64,000 nucleotides of DNA from Erwinia phyllosphaerae. GTDB lineage: Bacteria > Pseudomonadota > Gammaproteobacteria > Enterobacterales > Enterobacteriaceae. Under the pieces are notes generated by a model. That model was not told the origin of the DNA. It did no database searches and saw only the letters and a list, made by a program, of their open reading frames with translations. The stretch lies in NCBI RefSeq assembly GCF_019132875.1, contig NZ_JAHSPF010000001.1, positions 248,001-312,000 of the forward strand, written 5' to 3'. Shown here one piece after another: positions 20,201 through 28,400 of this stretch. Position 1 is the stretch's first letter; every line of letters starts with the position of its first letter. A program made the translations under genes and the position numbers.

Positions 20201-22688
20201 CATGCGGATCGAGAAGGCGAAGACATAAATCCGGCAGCGGCGCGCCGATGACGCTGCTGGACGCGCGCGCTAAATCCCGCCAGTTAATCAGGCGGAACGT
20301 GGCGTGTACGGTGATTTCAGTGATGCCATACATATTGACCAGGCGGGGCTCTTCGTCGCCGTGCCTGTCCATCCAGGAAGCGAGGCTGGCGATATCCAGC
20401 GCCTCGCCGCCAAAAACGACGTAGCGCAAAGCCAGATCGCCCTCGCGCGGGTTGGCCTCTTCGGCCGCCATCAGCTGGCGAAAAGCGGACGGCGTCTGGC
20501 TCAGTACGGTGACTTTCTTGTCGCACAGCAGGTCGTAGAAGCTGTCGGTCGTTCGCGCCACGATGGGCGGGACGATCAGCAAAGAAGCGCCGTGAACCAG
20601 CGCGCCCCAGATTTCCCATACCGAGAAATCAAAGGCGTAAGAGTGGAAAAAGGTCCAGACGTCGTTGCGGTCAAACTCGAAAAGGCTGTCGCAGGCGGTG
20701 AACAGTCTCGCCACGTTAGCGTGGGTGATCTCCACGCCCTTGGGCCGTCCCGTGGAGCCAGAGGTATAGATAATGTAGGCAAGCTGGTCGGCGCTGACCT
20801 GCGGCAGTTCACCGGCTGGCGGCTCGTCAGTTTCATCAATGCAAAGCAGCGTACCGGCAAAGGCTGGCAGCGTGGCCGCGCTGGCCTTATCGGACAGAAT
20901 AAATTTTACCTGGCTGTCTTCCAGGATGGTGGCGATACGCTCGGCGGGAGAGTGAATATCGACGGGCAGATAACCGCCACCGGCCAGCCACGTCCCCAGC
21001 ATCGCGGCGATCATGTCAAAGCCCGGTTCAAACCACAGCCCTACCGGCACTTCCGCTTTTATCCCGGCGTTCAGCAAAACGTGGGCGATACGGCGTGCCT
21101 GCGCGGCCAGCTCGCCATAGGAGAGACTCTCTTCGCCCAGCCGCAGCGCTCGCCTCTCGGGGTACTTTTCGGCGTGCTGCAAAATCAGCTCGTGTAGCGG
21201 CCTGAACGGCAGTGGCTCAGCCTGAAGAGGAAGTGACAGCAGAGGCGCCCGCTCTTTTACCAGCGCCAGCCGCGATACCGGCTTGTCTGGCGAAACGGCG
21301 ATATCGGCTAACAGGATTAGCCACTGCTCCGTCAGGCGGCTAACCGAGGCTGGCAGAAACAGATCGGTGTTATAAACAAAGGTGCCGGACAGCGTCCCCT
21401 CCGACTCGCTTAAAAACAGCTCCAGATCGAAACGGGCGGCTTCCTGGCTGAGCAGCCTTTCGGCTTCGAGGGTGCCCAACGACATGCGCGTGGCGGGCAG
21501 GTTCAGCATGGTCATAGCGACCTGGAACAGCGGATTGCGGCTGGGATCGCGGGCGATTTTCATCCCTTCCACTAGCCGATCGTAAGCCAGCGTACCGTGA
21601 TCCATCGCGGCGTGAACTTTGCCGGTAGTGGTACGCAGCAGCTCGCGGAAGCTCGGATCGCTTTCCAGCCTGGCCCTGATAACCACCATATTGGCAAAGA
21701 AGCCAACCAGCCCTTCCAGCTCCGGATTATCGCGGCCCGCAATCGAGGTGCCGATGGCGATATCAGCCTGCCGCGCGTGGCGTCCCATCAGCACGTGCAG
21801 CGCGGCCATCATTAAACTGAACAGCGTAGAGCGCTCGCTATGGGCCAGCGTTTGCAAGGCTCGCGTAGTGGCAGCAGGCAGCTGAAAACTGATTGTTGCG
21901 CCGTTAAACGTCTGTTTCTGCGGGCGCGGAAGATCGCATGGCAATTCCAGCAACGGCAGGCCTTGCAGCTCAGCGAGCCAGTAATTCATCTCTTTGTTTT
22001 CACGCTCTCTGGCAACGCCGCTCTCTCGTTGCCAGAGAGCATAGTCGAGATAGCGTACCGGCTGGTGAGGCAGCAGCGGCCGCTCACCGCGGGCATAAGC
22101 GTGATACAGCACGGCCAGCTCGCTCATCAGCACGGTCATTGACCACGCATCGCTGATGATGTGGTGCAGGCTGAGCATCAGCGCGTGCTCGTCCGGCCCC
22201 AGCTTTACCAGCACGGCGCGGAAAGGTTTGCCGTCGGCGAGCACAAAGGGACGCGCCGCTTCACGCAGCAGCAGCTTATGCAGCGCCTCGTCCGCGCTTT
22301 TCTCTGTGGAATCGGTCAAATCAATGCTTTTTTGCACCGGCATATAGCCCGGCATAATGCGCTGTTCTGCCTTGCCGCTCTGGCTGTCAATTGCGGTGCG
22401 CAAGGCTTCGTGGCGCTCAACCAGCGTTTCCAGCGCCGCGCACAGCGCCTGTTCGTTAAGCTGGCCGTGCAGGCGGAAGGCGTTGAAAATCGTATAGGCG
22501 GCGGCGTCAGGATCTAATTCGCTGAGAAACCACAGGCGCTCCTGCTGAAAGGATAGCGGCCCTTGGTTCGCCGCCCGGGCGGCGATGGCCGGTTGCTGCT
22601 CCAGCAGATCGTCAGCTAACAACGCATCAAGGAGATCAAGGTCTTCGTCAAAACCGGCGTTCTGGTCCAGATTACCACTAACACTCAT
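14289..22688 (-). CDS. NRPS-4: C-A-MT-T-C-A-T-TE (modules 8-9, termination)
   Basis: 2799 residues from the ATG at 22688, preceded by AAGGAG; the longer frame to 22829 runs into the ABC transporter gene. Domains (approximate residues): C 45-480 (H-H-I-I-S-D-A near 178), A 500-1390 with an inserted N-methyltransferase at about 930-1230 (I-L-E-M-G-T-G-S-G), T 1395-1460 (G-G-H-S), C 1480-1900 (H-H-A-I-C-D-G), A 1950-2440, T 2455-2520 (G-G-D-S), TE 2545-2799 (G-H-S-F-G, then S-G-D-H). By eye the first A code is DFWSVGMVHK, threonine-like, giving N-methyl-Thr. The second reads DGTDVGEVGK, which I cannot match to a standard code; its acidic residues suit a basic side chain such as arginine. The C-terminal TE should release the chain, probably as a macrolactone. 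Confidence is high for architecture, moderate for substrates. Confidence 0.93.
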   Translation of the reverse strand: MSVSGNLDQNAGFDEDLDLLDALLADDLLEQQPAIAARAANQGPLSFQQERLWFLSELDPDAAAYTIFNAFRLHGQLNEQALCAALETLVERHEALRTAIDSQSGKAEQRIMPGYMPVQKSIDLTDSTEKSADEALHKLLLREAARPFVLADGKPFRAVLVKLGPDEHALMLSLHHIISDAWSMTVLMSELAVLYHAYARGERPLLPHQPVRYLDYALWQRESGVARERENKEMNYWLAELQGLPLLELPCDLPRPQKQTFNGATISFQLPAATTRALQTLAHSERSTLFSLMMAALHVLMGRHARQADIAIGTSIAGRDNPELEGLVGFFANMVVIRARLESDPSFRELLRTTTGKVHAAMDHGTLAYDRLVEGMKIARDPSRNPLFQVAMTMLNLPATRMSLGTLEAERLLSQEAARFDLELFLSESEGTLSGTFVYNTDLFLPASVSRLTEQWLILLADIAVSPDKPVSRLALVKERAPLLSLPLQAEPLPFRPLHELILQHAEKYPERRALRLGEESLSYGELAAQARRIAHVLLNAGIKAEVPVGLWFEPGFDMIAAMLGTWLAGGGYLPVDIHSPAERIATILEDSQVKFILSDKASAATLPAFAGTLLCIDETDEPPAGELPQVSADQLAYIIYTSGSTGRPKGVEITHANVARLFTACDSLFEFDRNDVWTFFHSYAFDFSVWEIWGALVHGASLLIVPPIVARTTDSFYDLLCDKKVTVLSQTPSAFRQLMAAEEANPREGDLALRYVVFGGEALDIASLASWMDRHGDEEPRLVNMYGITEITVHATFRLINWRDLARASSSVIGAPLPDLCLRLLDPHGEPVPQGMVGEIFVGGAGVARGYRHQPELTAARFQRDASGMPFYRSGDLARINAWGEMEYRGRADSQIKLRGYRIETGEIENTLRRHPAIDDAVVVVRGQQEAARLVAYVRKRQTCLPESGASAEDWRPSFDMIYAAEVEDDELDVVGWNNSYDNKPLPLEEMRLWRDEILQRLRALAPTRILEMGTGSGMLLLPLAQQVERYQGLDFSAEAVARLSRKVAQRGLTHVQLEQREARDLAGLAEDFDLVILNSVAQYFPDARYFIDVMEQAMDRLQTDGRLFVGDLRHLGLLRHFHASRLAHRRPAGADRASLLAQLAKMVEEEKELLVDPDFFFHWAAQRNDIARIDVLPKVSGGANELTTYRYDVVLVKGEPQTSAPAARVEAASVEAAWRGEPALICNIPNSRLAAVEAFLGWLAGDAAAAPGAQEWDAWSDTQSGSDPAALVDIWRARAGAAKLCWASQGQPGQFDLAVAASNAALPAFTPAVNRDAELTRFFNVPVQLREGDALATTLRSYLSAYLPDYMLPAVYVPLDVFPLTINGKLDFAALPEAGQEIKEAAAEQDQQLSEAERKVADVWAEVLQLARPALHANFFETGGHSLLATQVISRLNAAFAVKLPLRSLFDRPTIAGLAALLDDLQKKTASALPQPAAIRPVPREGLLPLAYTQQRFWFMEQIDQGPVGSHNISLALRLRGQLAPAALRTAIQAIVTRHEALRTLFIQHDGEPAQLIRAEWTPAIEEADFSHLPRAEAETALRTLLSVQANTRFSLDVAPPLRLNLVRMGEQEHVLQLTLHHAICDGWSLGVMVREFSECYSACLAGRSPQLAALPVQLADFAVWQRSEMAGARLQSILQQWKQRLQGVPYGLALPFERAPHADTPQMGKIIYFNFDALQLGQLKRFAETNGATLFMVLAAGYAALLGRYSGVDDVVIGTPIAQRQQKELEGIVGCFLNTLALRIQGEGGLSGQALLAHVRERVLEAYEWQDAPFDAVVSELSPERSRDSHALFQTMLTLQNMPLGNFTLPGLEVEPLQGQEGVAGFDLSLTFIETADASGQAGLQGMLEYDANKFLYASVGHFATQLKTLLLAMAAKPEMPVNRLDLLAADERQWLLETLNATRQQIPQLCLHELIAQQASRTPDSIAIRDAAGEISYAELEARANALACALHDRGVGPDTIVGLCTERDRGMVIGLLGIMKAGAAYLPLDPAYPTERLDLILADARPPVLVTQTALTSTTSFSGPKILLEELGQASRCPASGATLANLAYIIYTSGSTGVPKGVMITHGAIVNYLSWALDNYMPGSEGSVLMTPSYAFDGSMTTLFTPLLSGRCMQLMLRDDVLSRIRNSLLESKEPLALIDCGPAQLEVLQHVLQPEQLAASQVGAIVIGGEALHAATVEQWRRHAPATRLYNEYGPTEATVGCCNYHITADTPWFGAVPIGRGIWNVRVYVLDDYLQPLPVGMPGDLYVAGEGLARGYAGKPALTAQSFIPDPFSAGGRLYRTGDRACWGTGGVIHYLGRSDNQVKFRGFRIEPGEIEEKIRLYPGVSEAAVKVHTDGQGVSRLVAWLAAENHDGLDAWLRESLPGFMVPSHYVLLPTLPISVSGKVDRNALPSPAIIHQPQASGESRALNATEQRLAAIWQEVVGHPVSDPQANFFEAGGDSLRAVKLIFLIEREFKRVLPLASLFGLRTLEAQAAALTSDSNAATDALVPIHVRENAPSVVLVHDISGQILSYRSLAEELTTFGVYAIQALAEQHTRAPSVTEMAELYARAIVEARLPGPLILVGHSFGAQVATELSRKLTTLGKTPLMLAILDGIAEPDRESLQQLPRDDLDLMDYMIRTIELSMDKRIDVDAARLRALPEGERESWITASITEAGVVPEHTSPEHVMQLFTIYKNNLESLHGYQPGRVACPVTLWATDALAQQGDAGWEKYADRVTVHQASGDHVGMLKPPHVQELAASLTKSINDEMR

Positions 22689-22716
22689 CGGGCTACTCCT
22701 TGGGGGCCAACATTCA

Positions 22717-24387
22717 TCAGGCATGTTCGGGAAAAAGGCGCACGGGTACGGCTGACTTAAAAAAACGTTCTTCGCAACGGCCTTCCTCAAAATGGAACCA
22801 GCGGTCGGCATGTTCGAAGTACTGTTCATCGTGGGTAACGGCGATAATGGTCTTGCCCAGCGCTTTCAGCCTGGGCAGCTCTTCACGGTAGAACCAGCTG
22901 CGGAAATGGGGATCCTGATCGGCGGCCCACTCATCGAAGATGTAGATCTGCCGATCTTCAAGCAAGGTGACCAGGTGAGCGAGTCGCTTACGCTGGCCGG
23001 TGGAGAGATTCAGCGGCGTGAAAATGCGGCCGTCCAGGCGCACCTTACCGTCAAGGGCGAGCCTGCCAAGCTGCTCGGTTATCAGTGAACGGTGCGGGAC
23101 TTCCGTGCCGTAGAGCTTAGTAAACAGGTGATAGTCAGCGAATATCGCCGAGAATAACCCGCGATAGCCCGCCACTTTTTCCGGCTTGTTGACCCGCTCA
23201 CCGTTCAGCAGCACGTCGCCGTGGCTGGCAAAGCGCAGGCCGGTCAGCAATTTCAGGAAAGTCGATTTCCCGGAACCGTTGCCGCCGGTAACAAAAATCA
23301 CCTCACCCTGAAAAATCAATAAATTAAGAGGAGAGATTTCAAAAGCTGGCCCTTCGTTCGCCTCGTAGGCAAAACGAACATCTCTCAGCTCAATACTGCG
23401 CATTGGCTCGGTGACGACGTCGGGCAAATCGGGATCCCGGTTGGCGGCGGCATCCAGCCGCTGCTCCAGCTCGCCAATGCTTTTTGCTGCCGCGTTGGCC
23501 TGAGCGTACATCGGTAAAATGCCGATAAACTGGCTCAGCGGGCCGTTCAGAAAGAGGATCACCGCAATGACCTGAACCTGTAAAAGCGTCTGCATCTGCC
23601 CGGCCAGAGGCAGCACGAAGATCACCAGGCCAATCAGGATATAGAGAATCGACTGCAGCATAATCATGTGGTCGGTCGCCAGGCCGAACGCCTTTTGGTT
23701 CAGGCTGGCGGTTTGATCGGACGCGTCCACCAGTTCCTCATAGACTTCCCGGCGGCGTTTCTGATGAAGCTTAAGTTCCTTGAATCCTCTGATAATGTGG
23801 CTGGTTAACCCTGACAGGCTGTTTTCCGACTGCAGCGCCTGTTCCGTAGCGTTGAAAATGGCCCGCATGCGGATAAAATTCAGCGCGACGCCAAAGACGA
23901 TAACGCCTGCGGTGAGAAGAAATGCCGGTAGCGAAAGCCAGGCCAGATAAGCCGCCGCGCAGACAAACAGCATCACCGACTGGCCGGAAGCGATAATGGC
24001 CGTGCAGGCGTTGGACATGGTTTTAATGTCTTTTTCCACGCACGCCATCAGGTTCTTTTCGCCAATTTGCTCGTAGGTTTGCAAATCAATCCTGGTCAGC
24101 TTATCCACCACGCGCACGCGCACGCTGTGGATAGAACGCTCCACGCGCAGGGCCGTGCAGCGCATAGCGTAACGCTGGCTGAAAAGGAACATGAACAACG
24201 TTAAGGCAGTCAGCGCGACCAGAGAGAGCGCTTTCCCCTGCTGTTCAACGGCATGCGCTGCCTGTGTAAGAATTGCAACCAGTCCCGCACCGGCCAGCCC
24301 GGCCAGCGATTGTGCCGCCAGTAACATTGACAGCCGGGGCGCGCCCTGCGGTCGTTCAGAAAGTAGCCTGTACATGTTCATGTTCAC
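22717..24387 (-). CDS. Cyclic-peptide export ABC transporter (SyrD/PvdE-like)
   Basis: A 556-residue half-transporter. The N-terminal 330 residues contain about six hydrophobic segments (exporter fold). The ATPase domain follows, with Walker A G-G-N-G-S-G-K-S-T near 369, signature L-S-T-G-Q-R-K-R-L near 459 and Walker B I-Y-I-F-D-E-W-A-A-D-Q-D near 482. The D-E-W-A-A-D-Q-D-P form is characteristic of the cyclic peptide exporter group that includes SyrD (syringomycin) and PvdE (pyoverdine), which move NRPS peptides to the periplasm. It lies between the MbtH gene and NRPS-4 and ends 28 bases before the NRPS-4 start. It is the most likely inner-membrane exporter of the lipopeptide. Confidence 0.92.
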   Translation of the reverse strand: MNMNMYRLLSERPQGAPRLSMLLAAQSLAGLAGAGLVAILTQAAHAVEQQGKALSLVALTALTLFMFLFSQRYAMRCTALRVERSIHSVRVRVVDKLTRIDLQTYEQIGEKNLMACVEKDIKTMSNACTAIIASGQSVMLFVCAAAYLAWLSLPAFLLTAGVIVFGVALNFIRMRAIFNATEQALQSENSLSGLTSHIIRGFKELKLHQKRRREVYEELVDASDQTASLNQKAFGLATDHMIMLQSILYILIGLVIFVLPLAGQMQTLLQVQVIAVILFLNGPLSQFIGILPMYAQANAAAKSIGELEQRLDAAANRDPDLPDVVTEPMRSIELRDVRFAYEANEGPAFEISPLNLLIFQGEVIFVTGGNGSGKSTFLKLLTGLRFASHGDVLLNGERVNKPEKVAGYRGLFSAIFADYHLFTKLYGTEVPHRSLITEQLGRLALDGKVRLDGRIFTPLNLSTGQRKRLAHLVTLLEDRQIYIFDEWAADQDPHFRSWFYREELPRLKALGKTIIAVTHDEQYFEHADRWFHFEEGRCEERFFKSAVPVRLFPEHA

Positions 24388-24408
24388 TCTCCCGCCTGCA
24401 TCCCAAAT

Positions 24409-24621
24409 TTAACGATTATCATCCATGGCTTTGCGTAAGCTCAGTGGGCGCATGTCTGTCCAGACTTTCTCAATGTGGGCCAGGCACTCCTGCTCGCTGG
24501 CGGGTTCGCCAACCTGCTGCCAGCCGGCCGGGACGTCGCGATACGTAGGCCAGATGGAGTACTGCTCTTCGTGGTTCATCACAACAGAGTAAGTCACAGC
24601 GTTGTTTTCAATTTCACTCAT
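24409..24621 (-). CDS. MbtH-like protein
   Basis: A 70-residue protein with the MbtH signature: N-H-E-E-Q-Y-S-I-W-P at 16-25, G-W-Q-Q-V-G, and A-H-I-E-K-V-W-T-D-M-R-P-L-S-L-R near the end. MbtH proteins bind adenylation domains and are needed for their folding or activity. It is the only copy in the window, so it would serve several or all of the nine A domains here. It sits between the FabG-like gene and the ABC transporter gene in the same operon, 21 bases before the transporter start. Confidence 0.95.
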   Translation of the reverse strand: MSEIENNAVTYSVVMNHEEQYSIWPTYRDVPAGWQQVGEPASEQECLAHIEKVWTDMRPLSLRKAMDDNR

Positions 24622-24664
24622 AACGACCTCGGATAAGTTAGGGTTGTGTTAAAGATGCTGATAC

Positions 24665-25429
24665 TCAGCAGAATCCTGCACCGCCATCAATGGTCAAAAT
24701 ACGACCGTTGAAGTAATCGCACTCCAGCGCAAAACGCAGGCCCTGCCAGATTTCCAGCGGCGTGGCCATGCGTTCCAGCGGAATATTTTTGAGCATGTCG
24801 TCCAGCTCGGCCTCCGGCAGCGCGCGGGCCATCGGCGTGTCGGTCAGGCCGGGCGCGATGCCGACCACGCGAATATGGCTGTCGGCCAGCTCCAGCGCCC
24901 AGGTGCGGGTCAGCGCGTCCATCCCGGCTTTGGAAGCCGCATAGGCAGACTGGCCGGGGTTACCGGCGCTGGTCACGGAAGAGATGTTGACGATGACGCC
25001 GTCGCCCGCCTGCTGCGATCGTATTGCGGCAAATTCCCGGCTCATCAGGTACGTGCCGGTCAGGTTAGCTTCCAGCACGCCGCGCCACTGCGCCGTAGGC
25101 AGTTTGCGCACAAAGCTGTCTGCATCCTTCTTCACCAGCAGGCCATCGCGCAGCACGCCAGCGTTATTGACCAGAATCTCCGGCACGCCAAAGTGCATGC
25201 TCAGTTCGGTAAAGGTCGCCCGTACTTCCGCTTCGTTGGTGATATCAACGGGCCGGATGGCCAGCGCGTCGCGCCAGGGCTGGCACGCCACCGCCAGCTC
25301 TTCCAGCCTGTCGCTCTGCTTGTCGATGGCCACTACCCGACAGCCGCCGCTCAGCAACTGGCGGACGAAAGTCCCGCCGATGCCTCCTGCTGCGCCGGTG
25401 ACGATGGCAACAGATTTTTCCCAGTTCAT
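24665..25429 (-). CDS. FabG-like short-chain dehydrogenase of the NRPS locus
   Basis: A 254-residue classical SDR close to 3-oxoacyl-ACP reductases. It has V-T-G-A-A-G-G-I-G at 10-18, V-N-N-A-G-V-L near 90, I-S-S-V-T-S near 150 and the catalytic Y-A-A-S-K-A-G near 164. Its ATG overlaps the NRPS-3 stop (ATGA), and AGGAGGT inside the NRPS-3 3' end is its ribosome binding site, so it belongs to the synthetase operon. A reasonable role is to form or refine the 3-hydroxyacyl chain that NRPS-1 attaches (herbicolin carries 3-hydroxytetradecanoate). Oxidation or reduction of a side chain is the alternative. Role is inferred from context. Confidence 0.85.
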   Translation of the reverse strand: MNWEKSVAIVTGAAGGIGGTFVRQLLSGGCRVVAIDKQSDRLEELAVACQPWRDALAIRPVDITNEAEVRATFTELSMHFGVPEILVNNAGVLRDGLLVKKDADSFVRKLPTAQWRGVLEANLTGTYLMSREFAAIRSQQAGDGVIVNISSVTSAGNPGQSAYAASKAGMDALTRTWALELADSHIRVVGIAPGLTDTPMARALPEAELDDMLKNIPLERMATPLEIWQGLRFALECDYFNGRILTIDGGAGFC

Positions 25430-28400
25430 GCCGAACCTCCTGTGATAAGCGTTCCTTCGTTACGTAATGCCTGGCGCTGTTCGGGCGTCATTGCGCGCAG
25501 ACGTAAATAAGCTTCCGCCATTTGACTGGCCCGATCCTTATCGGCATGGGCGTAAATGACGGCGGCAAGCTCGCGTGGCGTGGTTGCTCTGAATACCTCG
25601 CCCAGCGGCGGAGAGATCCGGAAGATGCGCACGATGCGCGTATGGATCTGGGTAGCCATTAACGAATGACCGCCCAGCGCGTAGAAATCGTCTTCTACCC
25701 CAACCTGCTCAAGCGAGAAGACGGTTTGCCAGATAGCGCACACCGCCGTTTCAACCGGGCCTTCCGGCGGCAGGAAGCTGGCGCTTCTGTTGGTGACTTC
25801 AATGTCGGCTAACGCCTTACGGTCGATCTTACCGTTTGCGGTCAGCGGCAGCGCGGGCAGCCGTACCAGCGCCGTGGGCAGCATGTAGCGCGGCAGCGCT
25901 TCAGCCAGCGACGCCAGCCAGACCGCGTCTTCCGGCGCGTCTTCTGCCGCCACCAGATAGCCCGCCAGCTGGCCGCCGGACGCCGCGCGGTGGATTGCCG
26001 CCGCCGCGTCACGCACGCCAGGCAGCGCGCGCAGCGCCGCGTCGATTTCGCCCAGCTCGATGCGGAAGCCGTTGAGCTTAATCTGGTGGTCAAGCCGTCC
26101 CAGCACCTCGATGCGGCCGTCGGCGCGCTCGCGCGCCAGGTCGCCGGTCAGGTAAAGACGGCTGCCCGGCTCCGCGCCGTCCGGGTCGGGACGGAAGGCC
26201 CGCGCGGTCCGCGCCGGGTCACGCAGGTAGCCCGTGCTCAGCCCCGCGCCGCCGACAGCCAGCTCGCCGCTGACGCCCGCGGGCAGGCGCTGTCCGGCAC
26301 CGTCCAGCACGTACAGCGCGGTCTGGCGTATCGGCCCGCCCACCGGCAGCGGCGCGGCCAGCGGTTCGGTCACTTCGGTTTCCGCCGACCAGATGGTGGT
26401 CTCCGTCGGCCCGTACAGGTTCCACAGCTGCACGCCGGTCGCCAGCAGGTCGCGCGCCAGCTCCAGAGGCAGCGCCTCGCCGCCGCACCACGCGCGGAAG
26501 CCCTCCGGCGGCCGCCAGCCCGCCGCCAGCAGCATGCGCCAGCTGGCCGGGGTGGCCTGCATCACCGTGATGCCGTGGCGCGCTATCAGCTCCGCCAGCA
26601 GCGGGCCGCCGGTAGCCTGCGCGGCGGTCGCGATGACCACTTCCGCGCCGCAGCTCAGCGGTAAAAACAGCTCCAGCGCCGCGATGTCAAAGCTCAGCGT
26701 GGTGACCGCCAGCAGGCGGTCGGCGGCGTTCAGCCCCGGACTGGTGCAAAAGTGCAGCAGGATATTGGCGAGCGCGCCGTGCGTGACCCGCACGCCTTTG
26801 GGCCGTCCGGTACTGCCGGAGGTAAAGATGGTGTAGGCAGGCGCAAGCGGGGAAAGCGCGTCGCCCGGCAGCTCGCCGTCCAGCTGACGCCAGTCGCTGG
26901 CGTAGCGCAGCGTCGGCTGGCCGTCGAAGGCCCGCTCGTTAGCGGCATCCACCACCACCAGCTGCGGCGCGGCGTCTTCCAGAATCATCGCCCGCCGCGC
27001 GGCCGGATGCGTCGGGTCAACCGGGACGTATTCGGCTCCCGCCCACATCACGCCCAGCAGCGCGGCGAGCATGTCGGCGCCGCGGTCAAGGCACACCGCC
27101 ACCGCCATCCCCGGCCGCACGCCGTGTCCGGCCAGGCGGCGGGCAAAGTTGCGGCTCTCCGCCAGCAGCTGGCCGTAGCTCAGCTCGCGGTCGGCACCGG
27201 ACACCGCCCGCTGCGCCGGAGCATGCGCGGCCGCACGGCGGAACAGCTCCGGCAGGCTCGCGTCTGCCTCTTTCTGCCGCGCCATGGTGTGGTGGGAGAC
27301 AGCGTCCTGCGCCTCCGCCCCGCTGGTCAGCCGCAGCGCGCCAACGTGGGTTGCGCCGTCGGCCAGCTGCGCCAGCATGCCGCGCGTGCCTTCAAGCAGC
27401 AGGTTTGCCCGCGTCGCGTCAACCCGCGCCGGATCGAATACCGCCTCCAGCGTCAGCTCCGAGCCGCGCGGCTTAACGTACAGCGAAAAGGCGTAGTGAG
27501 GATGGTCGAGCACCTCGGTTACATCCGCGTTCAGGCTGTCAGAAGCCTCCACCAGCCCCTGGCCCAGCGGGTAGTTTTCGTAAATCAGCGCGCTGTCGAA
27601 CAGCGGCTGTCCGGCGGCAAAGCCCGACCAGCGCTGGATATCGGCAGGCTGAATGTGGGCGTGCCGCTCAATCTCCCCCTGTAAAGCCTGCACCCGAGCG
27701 GCCAGCGTGGCGACGGCGGTACCCGGCGCGCAGTTAACGCGCATCGGCAGCGTCTGGATAAACAGACCCACTATATTTTCCGACTGCGCCAGCTCCGCTG
27801 GACGGCCGGATAACGTTACGCCAAACAGCGCCTCCTGCCGTCCGCTCAAGCGGGCCAGCGCAATCGCATAGGCGCTCTGCACCAGCGTGTTTACCGTCAC
27901 CTGCTGGCTGGCCGCCAGCTGCGACAGGCGCTGCGTCAGCGCAGAAGAGAGCTTCGTGGTCACGCGCTGATGAATACCGGTACGCGTGCTCTCTTCACCA
28001 ACCGGGCTGGCCAGCTCCAGGCCCTGGAAATACTCGCGCCAGAACCGCTCTGCCGTCTCCTGAGTCGCGCCCTGCTGTTGCAGCCAGCGAAGGTAGGTAG
28101 CGTAAGAAGGCGCAGAATTTGTCGGCCAGCGCTGGTTCAGCTTCAGCGCGCGATAACACTCGGCCAGGTCGTTAAAGATCAGCGCCATCGACCAGCCGTC
28201 CAGCAGCGCATGATGATGCAGCCAGACCAGACGCCACGGCTTACCTTGTTTCCTGAGCAGGCTAACCCGCATCATCGGCGCGACGCTTAAGTCGATACCG
28301 CGCTGCCGATCTGCCGCCATGAATGCTTCAAGCTCAGCGGCATTGCCCTGGAGATCGACCGTCTCGAAAGGAACCTGAACGCTACGCCACACCCGCTGCT

